Notes: generated from the sequence alone by a model not told the origin. DNA of 64,000 bases from Gemmiger formicilis (GCF_018784445.1 NZ_WQOH01000004.1:464330-528329); one strand, 5' to 3'. Shown: positions 9,304-17,547, numbered from the stretch's first letter. A program made the numbers and translations.

Positions 9304-10618
9304 CAAAATGGCGGTTGCGCCCGTTGGAAAACTCATCTGGCAAATGTCGATACCGCCGCTGATTTCCATGTTTCTGCAATATTCCTATAATCTGATAGAC
9401 AGCGCGTTTGTAGCGCGGCTGAGTGAAAATGCTTTGACGGCGGTTTCCCTGTCGTTTCCCATTACAACTTTGATGAATGCGACATCTATCTGGATCGGCG
9501 TTGGCGTGAATGTACTGATTGCAGGGTATCTTGGGGAGAAAAAGCAGGATGAGGCAAATACTACCGTCACACATGGATTGTTACTGGCCTTTGGAATTGG
9601 TGCTTTGCTCAATCTTCTGTCATTACTGATTATGAAACCCTACTTTGGGGCATTCACTAATAACGAAGAAATTTATCAGTTGAGTCTTGCCTATATGAGC
9701 GTATGTTCGTTCATGCAAATTCCCAACATGGTGCATATCGCAATCCAGAAGATGATACAGGCTACTGGGAACATGATTGCTCCTATGTGGTTTCAGATTG
9801 CAGGAGTGGTCGTTAATTTTGTATTTGACCCACTCCTAATTTTTGGTATTGGTGTTTTTCCAGCTATGGGAATCCGTGGCGCTGCGGTGGCTACTGTTGC
9901 GGGCTATTTGTTATCCATGATTTTGGCATTTGCCTTGCTGCTGGGCAAAAAGCAAAAAGTGCGGATAAAGATCAAAGAATTTCATATACAAAAGCGGATG
10001 ATTGCCCGTATATTCGCCCTTGGCTTACCATCTTTCATTATGAATGCCCTCAGTTCGTTTATGGTGACATTCGTCAATCTGTTTCTGGTGGCGTATTCCG
10101 ATACGGCGATTGCATTCTTCGGTGCGTATTTTAAGGTGCAGCAGCTGATCGTTATGACAGTAAACTGCTTGATTCAGGGCTGTTTGCCTATTATGCGGTT
10201 TAACTACGGTGCGGGAAACAGAGATAGGCTGCACTCCGCTTTCCGATACGGAACCGCTTTGGTCTCCGGTATGATGATACTGGGAACATTGACCGTCAAC
10301 TTCTTTCCGGCGCAGCTTTTGGAATTATTTACAGCGTCGGAAGCCATGCGCTCCTTTGGAATATCCGCTATGCGAATCATGGCGGCAAGCTATCTGTTTT
10401 GCGGTCTCTCTACCATGATTTCCACCTATTTTCAGGCGACAGAAAAAGTAGGTTCCAGCATAGCGATTCAATTATGCAGACAACTGCTTTTCCTTGTTCC
10501 TGCCTTATGGTGTCTGAACAAATTATTCCAACTGAACGGAATCTGGCTTGCATTTCCTGTTGCGGAAACCGCCACTATGCTCATTGCTCTCATAATAATG
10601 GCATGGCATCGCCACTAA
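9290..10618 (+). CDS. MATE-family efflux transporter
   Basis: 442 residues from ATG at 9290 (MQTNNKMAVAP), preceded by AGAGGGA. Twelve predicted hydrophobic segments in two homologous halves; the start PVGKLIWQMSIPPLISMFLQ and NLIDSAFVARLSENALTAV are typical of the DinF/NorM-like MATE family. Likely exports drugs or other organic cations using an ion gradient. It is intact although both neighbours are truncated. Substrate unknown. Confidence 0.9.
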   Translation: MQTNNKMAVAPVGKLIWQMSIPPLISMFLQYSYNLIDSAFVARLSENALTAVSLSFPITTLMNATSIWIGVGVNVLIAGYLGEKKQDEANTTVTHGLLLAFGIGALLNLLSLLIMKPYFGAFTNNEEIYQLSLAYMSVCSFMQIPNMVHIAIQKMIQATGNMIAPMWFQIAGVVVNFVFDPLLIFGIGVFPAMGIRGAAVATVAGYLLSMILAFALLLGKKQKVRIKIKEFHIQKRMIARIFALGLPSFIMNALSSFMVTFVNLFLVAYSDTAIAFFGAYFKVQQLIVMTVNCLIQGCLPIMRFNYGAGNRDRLHSAFRYGTALVSGMMILGTLTVNFFPAQLLELFTASEAMRSFGISAMRIMAASYLFCGLSTMISTYFQATEKVGSSIAIQLCRQLLFLVPALWCLNKLFQLNGIWLAFPVAETATMLIALIIMAWHRH

Positions 10619-10639
10619 AATATCTTATAACATGTTCCA

Positions 10640-10867
10640 ATGAGGAGAAATGATGAACGATACCATCCCCGCAGTCTGAACTCCAACGGTGGCTGGAACG
10701 TGACGTCCTCGCTGTCGTTCCTGAAGATGCCGATCTTGCAATACAGCAGCGAGATTCGCTCTGCCGTGCTGCTGGTACACGGAGAGAAAGCGCACTCCCG
10801 CTATTTCAGCGAGACGGCATACAGCAAGCCGACCGGCGATAACAAGGAATTGCTCATCATATTTTGA
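10640..10867 (+). pseudogene. alpha/beta-hydrolase C-terminal fragment
   Basis: 75 codons. YHPRSLNSNGGWN, SFLKMPILQYSSEIRSAVLL and HGEKAHSRYFSETAY match the C-terminal third of clostridial alpha/beta hydrolases, including the loop with the acid residue. It lacks the nucleophile elbow and stops at LLIIF before the catalytic His (usually followed by xHVDLYD). Broken gene. Confidence 0.65.
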
Positions 10868-10894
10868 TTTCGATAAAAGCCACCTCCCGTAAAC

Positions 10895-10926
10895 AAAAGC
10901 GCCGCTATGCAATCTGCACAGCGGCG
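10895..10926 (-). terminator. terminator of the toxin-antitoxin operon
   Basis: Arms CGCCGCT (10900-10906) and AGCGGCG (10920-10926), with the complement of an A-rich stretch at 10891-10898 giving a short U-run on the minus strand. It directly follows the ParE-like toxin stop. Confidence 0.7.
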
Positions 10927-10933
10927 TTCTTCA

Positions 10934-11245
10934 TTATAAATATTTCGTATAATTTTGTGTTCCGTGGAAGATTCTGTAAATTTCCACGGCATTTCTTGGC
11001 TCATCAATTTTGAAGAGAGCCACATATCTTCCAATCAAGAACTTCCTGTATTCTCTCTGCCGAAGCACCTCGTCGCGGGAGTACCCATAAATTGTAGGAG
11101 TCTCTTCCAAACGAAGCAGCACTTCACCAAAATCTTTTACAAACGAACGAATTGCCTGCTGAGAATCGAACTGTCTCTCAAAGTATCGCAAGATTTCTTG
11201 GTAATCATCCTCAGCTGCTGGCAGCAAAATGACATTATAACTCAT
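10934..11245 (-). CDS. ParE/RelE-superfamily toxin
   Basis: 103 residues. AAEDDYQEILRYFERQF, LEETPTIYGYSRDEVL and the C-terminal YRKFLIGRYVALFKID and VEIYRIFHGTQNY show the compact RelE/ParE fold. It overlaps the antitoxin by 11 bp and is translationally coupled to it. It could act either as a ribosome-dependent mRNase (RelE) or a gyrase poison (ParE); residues do not settle this. Likely stabilises surrounding mobile DNA. Confidence 0.88.
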   Translation of the reverse strand: MSYNVILLPAAEDDYQEILRYFERQFDSQQAIRSFVKDFGEVLLRLEETPTIYGYSRDEVLRQREYRKFLIGRYVALFKIDEPRNAVEIYRIFHGTQNYTKYL

Positions 11246-11495
11246 ACTTCTTGCTCGTTTCTTTTAGAATATCAGCAAGAGGTCGCCCCATTCCAGCTTC
11301 ATGCTGTGCTTCAGCCGTTGCCAGCTTTGCGTATACCTCATTCATGATTTGTTGGTGCTCATAGGTTTCCATGCTCATGATAACCATATCGCCATAACCG
11401 TTTTTGGTTACAAAGATAGGTCCTGCTGTTTCATGACAGCGTTGGGAAATCGCGTTGGTGTTCTTTAAATCACGAATCGGAATAATTTCAGGCAT
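11235..11495 (-). CDS. Phd/YefM-family antitoxin
   Basis: 86 residues from ATG at 11495 (RBS AAAGGAG). MPEIIPIRDLKNTNAISQRC, PIFVTKNGYGDMVIMSMETY match the Phd/YefM fold (DNA-binding N-terminus), with a C-terminal toxin-binding tail. It neutralises the downstream toxin and probably represses the operon. Confidence 0.9.
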   Translation of the reverse strand: MPEIIPIRDLKNTNAISQRCHETAGPIFVTKNGYGDMVIMSMETYEHQQIMNEVYAKLATAEAQHEAGMGRPLADILKETSKKYEL

Positions 11496-11549
11496 AGTCT
11501 CAGCTCCTTTCGTGGCTCTATTGTACCACAAAAAAGCCGCGCCTGCAAC

Positions 11550-12120
11550 TCACAATCCCATAATTTCTTTCACAATGCGGTCACAGCCTTTGATGGCTCC
11601 CACCAGCACCAGCAGGTTGAACGCTAGTTCCCCGACATAGGTCCAGACAGCCGTCACCACAGATGCGCCGGTATCCACCGCTGGAGGGCTGGACGAAATG
11701 GCGGAGAAAATAATGCAGGACAAGGCAATCACCACGCCCTGCAAACAGACCCCTGCATAGCTGCGGATGAAGTTTTTGCCCACGCTGCTGGTGGGTTCAC
11801 CCGCAAAGGTAGACAGCGGTATCGGCGCAATGGCGGCGTACATCCACAGGCTGAACATTCTGCCGTAGACCGTCAGAATCATCGTGAACGACAGCACGGT
11901 TATGAGCAGCCCGCCGATCAGCGTAACTGCCCACAGCGGAATGGAATCCCAAAAGCCCACGTTGTTGATGGCATCGATCAACTCCTGCGGTAGCGATACG
12001 CTGCTCATGCCGGAGCTGCCCGATTGGGTGATGATGGTGGACACCATGCCCTGCACAATGGAAAACACTGCCAGCATCAATTCCAGCCCATAGGTCACCG
12101 CACCCTTGGCTACCCTTGCG
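11550..12120 (-). pseudogene. TrbL/VirB6-like conjugation membrane protein, 5'-truncated
   Basis: The remaining 182 codons (from about 12098) contain several membrane segments, e.g. LWAVTLIGGLLITVLSFTMI, MFSLWMYAAIAPIPLSTFAG and NFIRSYAGVCLQGVVIALSC. This is the C-terminal part of the TrbL/VirB6-like protein of Tn1549-type conjugative elements (usually near 290 residues). The reading frame runs out just upstream at a stop in unrelated sequence (around 12120), so the N-terminus is lost. Remnant of an earlier conjugative element. Confidence 0.75.
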
Positions 12121-12141
12121 GTGGAGTATAACGTTCAGTTC

Positions 12142-12234
12142 TTGACAAGAAACCTATAAATTTGCTACTATAACAACAACATCTCCCCCAGGCCTCTACG
12201 CACAGCGTATGCACACTTGGGGGAGTTTTGTTTG
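12142..12234 (+). ncRNA. candidate small RNA: promoter plus terminator, no ORF
   Basis: TTGACA (12142-12147), an 18-bp spacer and TACTAT (12166-12171) are followed within about 50 bp by a strong hairpin: CTCCCCCA (12183-12190) with TGGGGGAG (12218-12225), then TTTTGTTT. The resulting transcript would be about 55 nt with no coding capacity. It could be a sRNA or an antisense regulator of the adjacent element. Judged on sequence signals only. Confidence 0.5.
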
Positions 12235-12265
12235 TTAATATTAGAGAGGCTGTGAAGTGAGAATT

Positions 12266-12475
12266 TTACGGAATACGGAACGATTCCAAATACCGTTCAA
12301 AAATCTCACAGTTGACTAAGGTCACCTTGTCAATTTTGTAAACAGCCTTAGCTTCTTTAGCGAGTGCAGTGAATTTTGTCAGACCCATGCTGTACTTTTC
12401 AGCACCTTCTTGGTAGCGAACGAATTTCTTGGCGTTCTGCTTTGTTTTATCAACGTCTTTACGCGAATAAGCCAT
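12266..12475 (-). CDS. DUF6462-like excisionase-fold protein
   Basis: 69 residues. KKFVRYQEGAEKYSMGLTKF, TALAKEAKAVYKIDKVTLVN and CEIFERYLESFRIP fit the MerR/excisionase-type small proteins (I recall DUF6462) found in Tn1549-like elements. Probably binds DNA near attachment sites or acts as a regulator. It lies with other remnants of a conjugative element. Confidence 0.7.
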   Translation of the reverse strand: MAYSRKDVDKTKQNAKKFVRYQEGAEKYSMGLTKFTALAKEAKAVYKIDKVTLVNCEIFERYLESFRIP

Positions 12476-12537
12476 AATAAACCTCTTTTCGTTTTAGCTT
12501 GCCCTGTTTTCTGTTCTGGGATCGTAATCTTGAAGTT

Positions 12538-12669
12538 TTATCTTTTTTGTGCATCAGCCTCACAATCTTTATAATATGGACATGTCACGCAGCAACCTCT
12601 GCAACACTTATACGAATCATTCGATACCCAGAGCCGGAAGCGGGCAATAATCTCATATAAAGCTATCAT
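12538..12669 (-). CDS. Cys-rich micro-protein (43 aa)
   Basis: A 43-residue ORF (MIALYEIIARFRLW start) whose C-terminal half has six Cys: KCCRGCCVTCPYYKDC. ATG at 12669 overlaps the HIRAN gene stop as ATGA (12666-12669), the usual sign of translational coupling. The Cys pattern suggests a metal or Fe-S binding knot. Function unknown; too short for most gene callers. Confidence 0.6.
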   Translation of the reverse strand: MIALYEIIARFRLWVSNDSYKCCRGCCVTCPYYKDCEADAQKR

Positions 12670-12992
12670 TCTCTGCATTGACCGCACATCTTTTCTTTCT
12701 CTGCAATCTTCACCTTGCAGACCACCGCATTGTCCAGTACATAGACAACTTTGGCCGTGGCGCTGTCTCCGATTTTGTCATACAACCGCCCGGCGCTGAT
12801 GCAGTCGCCCAAAACCGTGTGCGGGCTGTTTGCCACATAACCCGCGCAGCCAAGCCCCGGTAGCTCTGCCTTGATTGCTTCGCTGTCATACTCATTGTCA
12901 GGCTCTTTGACCAGCTTTACCTTTTGCCCGACCTCAAAAGGCTTGCTGCCAAAATGGAACTTCAATCCGGTGATCGTAATAAATGCTTTCAT
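12666..12992 (-). CDS. HIRAN-domain protein
   Basis: 108 residues from ATG at 12992 (AGGAGG eight bases upstream). MKAFITITGLKFHFGSKPFE, GQKVKLVKEPDNEYDSEAIK and GYVANSPHTVLGD match the HIRAN domain, a fold that recognises DNA 3' ends in eukaryotic HLTF and stands alone in bacteria. Likely a DNA-binding accessory of the decayed element. Followed directly by the Cys-rich micro-protein. Confidence 0.8.
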   Translation of the reverse strand: MKAFITITGLKFHFGSKPFEVGQKVKLVKEPDNEYDSEAIKAELPGLGCAGYVANSPHTVLGDCISAGRLYDKIGDSATAKVVYVLDNAVVCKVKIAEKEKMCGQCRE

Positions 12993-13026
12993 AGGGAACC
13001 TCCTGTCATTTGCATAAACTGTTGTG

Positions 13027-13548
13027 TTACCAATCCAACTCATCCATAGCGTCATCTACGCCTGCTGCGTAGTCCGGGTCGCTGTCGTAGCGATCCTCAT
13101 CGTAGTCGTCATCATCGTAGATGGCATCGTAGCCATCATCATAGGAATCATACGTCTTGTAGGATTTTTTACTGCTGGAGTAAGAACTGCTGTACGAAGA
13201 TTTGGAGCTGTAAGAAGTGCTGCTCTTGGTGGAAGATTTGGACGGGCGATGTACCCAACAATAAGCCGAGTCTTTATCCGCTTCTCGCGTGCAGCCGTCC
13301 TTGATGCAGGTGTATTTACGCTTTGTGCTGGAGCTGCTGCTGGACGGTCTGGAGCCGCTACCGGAGACACTGGAATTGCTCTTCGTGGGTTTATGTACCC
13401 AGCAATAGGCGGAGCCCTTAGCCGCCTCTCTGTTGCAGCCGCTCTTGATGCAGGTATACTTGGCAGCGAATGCACCGGTACATAGGATGCAGGCGGTCAA
13501 CGTAACGAACACTGCGCAAAGAATGTTTTTCCAAATAGTCTTTTTCAT
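13027..13548 (-). CDS. secreted protein with two Cys/His repeats and an acidic tail
   Basis: 173 residues. Signal peptide (residues 1-28, cleavage near GAFA-A), then two copies of a 28-residue module: KYTCIKSGCNREAAKGSAYC-WVH and KYTCIKDGCTREADKDSAYC-WVH. Each has three Cys and one His in the spacing of a small zinc-binding fold. A Ser-rich linker separates them and a Tyr/Ser then Asp/Tyr-rich tail ends the protein. Likely exported or surface-located. No function known to me. Confidence 0.7.
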   Translation of the reverse strand: MKKTIWKNILCAVFVTLTACILCTGAFAAKYTCIKSGCNREAAKGSAYCWVHKPTKSNSSVSGSGSRPSSSSSSTKRKYTCIKDGCTREADKDSAYCWVHRPSKSSTKSSTSYSSKSSYSSSYSSSKKSYKTYDSYDDGYDAIYDDDDYDEDRYDSDPDYAAGVDDAMDELDW

Positions 13549-13597
13549 CGTAAAGTCCTTTCTGTCATGTACGATATTTTACCGGTGACGTTTTCCG

Positions 13598-13834
13598 TCA
13601 GAAATCATCACCGCCGAAATCATCCGAACCAAAGTCATCAGAATCAAGGTTGTCCGAATCGAAGTTGTCCTCATCGTTATCAAGTTCATCCATTTCGTCC
13701 ACATCATTATCGAACTCATCCATCAGCGCTTTACGGCTTTCCTCTTCCTCTTGGATACGATCCATTGCCAGAGAATAGTGAATATATCCGTCAATGCCCT
13801 TACCATAGACGCCGAAATCCATATCCTTCAGCAT
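13598..13834 (-). CDS. small acidic protein with Asp-rich tail
   Basis: 78 residues from ATG at 13834 (GGAGG upstream). MLKDMDFGVYGKGIDGYIHY-SLAMDRIQ forms a small head, followed by EEEESRKAL and a tail of repeating D/N/F residues (DSDNLDSDDFGSDDF). It recurs beside conjugative-element genes in Clostridia as far as I recall. Might mimic DNA charge, but this is speculation. Confidence 0.55.
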   Translation of the reverse strand: MLKDMDFGVYGKGIDGYIHYSLAMDRIQEEEESRKALMDEFDNDVDEMDELDNDEDNFDSDNLDSDDFGSDDFGGDDF

Positions 13835-13971
13835 AGTAGTTACCTCCGCTTTGTATTGGGGAAGGGAACCGCTCCCTTCGATACTTCTATTATAAATCAT
13901 GGCTTGTCCTATAATTTGGACTTTAAACACATTGTACGAAATTATACAATTCTCTGCTTTGATACAAACAA

Positions 13972-14017
13972 GCGCTCTCTGCAAATTCGCCTCATCTTGA
14001 GGATTTGCAGAGAGCGC
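13972..14017. repeat. long perfect hairpin
   Basis: GCGCTCTCTGCAAAT (13972-13986) pairs with ATTTGCAGAGAGCGC (14003-14017), and CCTCA/TGAGG forms an inner stem. No U-run follows, so it may be a processed RNA structure or a recombination site rather than a simple terminator. Confidence 0.6.
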
Positions 14018-14545
14018 CTGTTAAATCTACTGTTTCATCACCCGATAATTTTCCTCTTTGGGTCTTCAAGTATTATGAATAAGGGATACAAAGGCAAACT
14101 GGGAGTTATCAATTTCCCATATCGATAATTTCTTAGTTTGATGTAAATCGCTGCTTTTTTAGTTTTTTATCAAATGAAGTACGTCCCGTCTATTTGGTGA
14201 AACGGTACATCTTTAGTTTTTTGATAAATGCTTGACTAAATCAAAAGATGATGGTCTATCAGAGAGACTGTTATATATCTTCAAGTTTAAAAAGATAATT
14301 TTCAATAATTTTTCAAAAATCGGAATCGACAATTCATGACAAATCACCCCTGAATCGGGGAACGTTTCTCATAGAAAAGAACTACAAAAAATAAGAAAAT
14401 AAAAACGGAAAACCATTGTCTGTAGTATAAGTATTTGTTATTATGAAGTAAATAGAGGATATTTTACAAAGTAAAGCTTAATCTAGAGAATCTGCCAGTG
14501 GCAGGCCTCTGTAGATACCAAGGTATACAAAAGGAGAATGAAAAA
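14018..14545. other. AT-rich intergenic stretch before DUF1847 gene
   Basis: No credible gene. A short direct repeat (AGTTTTTTATCAAATG near 14160, AGTTTTTTGATAAATG near 14217) is present. A candidate promoter TTGTCT (14416-14421), 17 bp, TATTAT (14439-14444) points to the DUF1847 gene, giving a leader of about 95 nt with a small CTGCC/GGCAG hairpin. GC is lower than in the neighbours, suggesting transfer. Confidence 0.45.
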
Positions 14546-15184
14546 ATGAAAAAAGAAGACATGTCCTGTATCGACTGCGCAGTAAAAAACTGCAACAAAA
14601 TGGATAAAACCTATCCGGATTTCTGTCTGACAACACACATGGATGAAGAAGTTCTAAATGAAGCTATGGAATGCTACAATGAAGACGAGAACCGCAAAGT
14701 AACAATCGCTGCAGCTGAAGTAGAGTATGAGAATTACTGCAAACATACCCGTGTCGAAGAAATCATGGATTTTGCAAAGAAGATTAATGCGAAAAAGATC
14801 GGGATCGCAACCTGTGTCGGATTGTTGAAAGAAAGCCGTATCCTGGCAGATATCCTGCGCAGACATGGCTTTGAGGTGTATGGTGTCGGCTGTAAAGCCG
14901 GAACACAGAAGAAGACATCGGTCGGCATCCCGGAATGCTGCGAAGGTGTCGGTGTGAATATGTGTAATCCGATCCTGCAGGCAAAGCTTCTGAACAAGGC
15001 GAAGACGGACCTGAATGTTGTGGTCGGACTTTGTGTGGGGCATGACAGTCTGTTTTACAAATATTCCGAGGCACTGACTACGACAGCAGTGACGAAAGAC
15101 CGTGTATTGGGGCATAATCCGGTGGCGGCGCTTTATACTGCGGATAGTTATTATTCGAAGTTGAAGAAGAGTGAAGAAGAGTAA
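14546..15184 (+). CDS. DUF1847 metal-binding-like protein
   Basis: 212 residues from ATG at 14546, preceded by AAAAGGAG. The N-terminus has a Cys cluster (MSCIDCAVKNC, later DFC), and later motifs KKIGIATCVGLLKESRILAD, VGCKAGTQKK, MCNPILQAKLLNKAKTDLNV and VGLCVGHDSLF match DUF1847. The many Cys suggest metal or Fe-S binding; the reaction is unknown. It stands alone between mobile remnants. Confidence 0.8.
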   Translation: MKKEDMSCIDCAVKNCNKMDKTYPDFCLTTHMDEEVLNEAMECYNEDENRKVTIAAAEVEYENYCKHTRVEEIMDFAKKINAKKIGIATCVGLLKESRILADILRRHGFEVYGVGCKAGTQKKTSVGIPECCEGVGVNMCNPILQAKLLNKAKTDLNVVVGLCVGHDSLFYKYSEALTTTAVTKDRVLGHNPVAALYTADSYYSKLKKSEEE

Positions 15185-15298
15185 TATTTCTAATTTGGGC
15201 GTTTAAAGATACATAAAGATATCCCATTCAAGCATTTCTCTTTTTATCCAACGAAAAAAAGAACACACAACACTCTGTATGTTCTCTTTCTGTAGTTA

Positions 15299-15469
15299 CG
15301 TCACACTTACACCAGCAACCTGCTTTCCAATGGGGCTGCTCCGAAAGATGTACAGGAACTGTTAGGACACTCTGATGTCAGTACCACAATGAATATTTAC
15401 GCTCACTCAACAAGAAAAGCAAAGCGAGATTCCGCAAGACTTCTTGATAAAGTAGCAAGCAATGCTTAA
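15299..15469 (+). pseudogene. tyrosine recombinase C-terminal fragment
   Basis: 56 codons reading [38 protein letters not shown]. It retains the Arg of HxxR, the GH box and the nucleophile Tyr of Tn916-type integrases, but everything before is gone. It probably marks one end of a lost or rearranged integrative element. Confidence 0.85.
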
Positions 15470-15477
15470 ACTGAAAG

Positions 15478-16377
15478 TTAGCGATTTCTTTTTCCGGTAT
15501 TCTCTGTCCCACGGATTTCCTCATGATAGAAATAATCTACGATCACTGGATGTCCCTGCGGGACTCTGCCATAAGGCATTTCATTATCCACAAAGGCACA
15601 ATCATACTTCTTAGCCATTTTCTCAGCTTTTACTTCAAGTGCTTCAAAGTAGCTGCGGTTATGCTTGTTATAGATCTCGTCGTAAAGTGGTACAAGATCA
15701 GGATATTTTCCGGCGATATAATCCATAATCGTCTTTTTGAAACCGCCTCGAAGATTGAGATTTTCGAGCCAGAACAGATCGCACTGATCCTTTACCCGCT
15801 CAAAGATCGCTTCAAAGTCCGTGATACCGGGGAATACCGGGGATACGAAACAGACTGTACGGATACCTGCATCATATACCTGCTTCATAGCAGCGATACG
15901 GTGCTCAATGCTCGAAGCAGAATCCATATCGTTCTTGAAATTTTCATCCAGTGTGTTGATCGACCATGAAACGGTCACTCGTCCAAGCTTCTTCAACAGA
16001 TCAATATCCCGTACCACAAGATCAGACTTTGTGCAGATCAAAATATCTGCGTCACTGCCGATCAGCTGCTCCAGAAGTTTTCTGGTATTCCCGAATTGCT
16101 CCTCCTGTGGATTGTAGCCATCCGTCACAGAACCGATGACCACACGCTGTCCGGCATATTTCTTCGGATTTTTAATTTCCGGCCAATGCTTCACATCAAG
16201 GAAAGTGCCCCATTCCTCTGTGTGTCTGGTAAAGCGCTTCATAAAAGAAGCATAGCAATACTTGCAGGCATGTGTACAGCCCACATAGGGATTGACCGAG
16301 TAACCGCCTACCGGCAGACTGGACTTGGTCATGATGTTCTTTGTTTCCACCTCACGAATGAGAATTTCATCTGCCAT
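15478..16377 (-). CDS. radical SAM mobile pair protein B
   Basis: 299 residues, SPL-like radical SAM enzyme. The 4Fe-4S cysteines are C34, C38 and C41 in GCTHACKYCYASF. QRVVIGSVTDGYNPQEEQ and LLICTKSDLVVRDIDLLKKL-type motifs follow. It overlaps the next radical SAM gene by 49 bp on the same strand. This matches the pair that NCBI names 'radical SAM mobile pair' found on mobile DNA with a MarR regulator. Substrate not known. Confidence 0.85.
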   Translation of the reverse strand: MADEILIREVETKNIMTKSSLPVGGYSVNPYVGCTHACKYCYASFMKRFTRHTEEWGTFLDVKHWPEIKNPKKYAGQRVVIGSVTDGYNPQEEQFGNTRKLLEQLIGSDADILICTKSDLVVRDIDLLKKLGRVTVSWSINTLDENFKNDMDSASSIEHRIAAMKQVYDAGIRTVCFVSPVFPGITDFEAIFERVKDQCDLFWLENLNLRGGFKKTIMDYIAGKYPDLVPLYDEIYNKHNRSYFEALEVKAEKMAKKYDCAFVDNEMPYGRVPQGHPVIVDYFYHEEIRGTENTGKRNR

Positions 16378-17054
16378 GATCTCTGTACCTCTAACACTTT
16401 ATTGAATTCCTCCGGCATTTCCTGAATCATATTTTCATCCCCTATGATAGGGACAAGATCTTCCTTCATAAACATCGGAATGCCGAGCGCATGTGCCTGA
16501 TCCGTCAGAGACCATGCCCACTCTGGCTCCGTATGAACCTTCCTGCTCTGAACCCCGGTCATGGTGCCGACAACGATCCAATTGATTCCAGAAAGGTCAA
16601 CTGTGCCGGGATCGTCGAATAACGGCTCAAAGGTAACATGGTAGTGTTTTGCTCTGACGTTTTTCCGAAGGGCGTCGATACGCCACAGTTCTGCTTTCCT
16701 CGTCACCGTAACGCCAAACCATGCGTTTTCCAGATCGGTATCAAAATCCAGCAAATCAGGTCGCTTGGTAAGGAACAGGAACTGATGCTGTGGATTTTCA
16801 CGGATCTTTGCAAATACCTCGTCTCTCCATTCCGGCTTCCATCCGGAGAGATCGCTCATCCCGGTAAGAAGAAAGTTCTGCGGACGTTTCTTTTCCATCA
16901 TCTTGAGCTTGCCCGGAAAGAATTCAGGGTCAGCGAAGTCATCAATCATATGCCAGCGTTTCACGTTGTTGCGGGCATAGCAATATGTACACCCCACTGT
17001 GCAGCCGATGACGATATTCATGTTCTGAATCTGATCTTTGATACAAATACTCAT
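16329..17054 (-). CDS. radical SAM mobile pair protein A (DUF5131-like)
   Basis: 241 residues from ATG at 17054 (MSICIKDQIQNMNIVIGC), chosen because it overlaps the MarR stop as ATGA. Cluster ligands C18, C22, C25 in GCTVGCTYCYARNN; NFLLTGMSDLSGWKPEWRDE and FLFLTKRPDLLDFD resemble phage Gp37/DUF5131 radical SAM proteins. Partner of protein B in the same operon. A possible role in nucleic-acid modification is inference from DUF5131 relatives. Confidence 0.82.
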   Translation of the reverse strand: MSICIKDQIQNMNIVIGCTVGCTYCYARNNVKRWHMIDDFADPEFFPGKLKMMEKKRPQNFLLTGMSDLSGWKPEWRDEVFAKIRENPQHQFLFLTKRPDLLDFDTDLENAWFGVTVTRKAELWRIDALRKNVRAKHYHVTFEPLFDDPGTVDLSGINWIVVGTMTGVQSRKVHTEPEWAWSLTDQAHALGIPMFMKEDLVPIIGDENMIQEMPEEFNKVLEVQRSWQMKFSFVRWKQRTS

Positions 17055-17488
17055 GAATTCTGCCACTCCTCAAGATTCTTTCTGATGCGGTCGAGGCATT
17101 CCTCAAACCGGGTAATTTCATCCTCTGAAAAACCTTTGTAGTAAATACTGCCCATCTCATCAGATACAGAATCGTACTCGCCCTTTAAGGCATGTGCTTT
17201 CTCAGTCAGAAACAGGAGTGTTTTTCTTTTGTCCGTTTCAGACTGAACACGGCTTATCAGCCCTTGATTTTCCATTCTTTCCAGCATCGTAGTAAGAGAT
17301 GTTATCGCTAATCCGCATTTAGTCGAGAGTGACCTGATTGAGATACCATCCTCCTGCCACAGCACATAAAGAATACGTCCCTGGGCTCCATTAAACGCAT
17401 CAATATTCTTTCCACTGAGAATTTTCTCGAAAATCCGGTCTCCAAGCTGTTTTATTTTGGTGACAAGAAATCCTCCATTCATTTCCAT
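17051..17488 (-). CDS. MarR-family regulator of the radical SAM pair
   Basis: 145 residues. Winged helix region ISIRSLSTKCGLAITSLTTM-LERMENQGLISRVQSETDKR is typical of MarR. First gene of the three-gene operon, and stop/start overlap couples it to the next. A long palindrome over the promoter is the probable operator, so autoregulation is likely. Ligand unknown. Confidence 0.88.
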   Translation of the reverse strand: MEMNGGFLVTKIKQLGDRIFEKILSGKNIDAFNGAQGRILYVLWQEDGISIRSLSTKCGLAITSLTTMLERMENQGLISRVQSETDKRKTLLFLTEKAHALKGEYDSVSDEMGSIYYKGFSEDEITRFEECLDRIRKNLEEWQNS

Positions 17489-17491
17489 ACA

Positions 17492-17547
17492 AAAGCTCCT
17501 ATATAGTAGTTTATTAAAAACATACTATATAGGAGCTTTATTGTCAA
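17492..17547 (-). promoter_or_regulatory. MarR operon promoter with 17-bp inverted operator arms
   Basis: Minus-strand TTGACA (complement of 17542-17547) with TATGTT 17 bp on (or TATAGT at 14 bp). Perfect 17-bp arms AAAGCTCCTATATAGTA (17492-17508) and its complement (17523-17539), 14 bp apart, cover the -10 and the start of transcription. This is a good fit for a MarR operator; the arms could also form an RNA hairpin. Confidence 0.75.
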
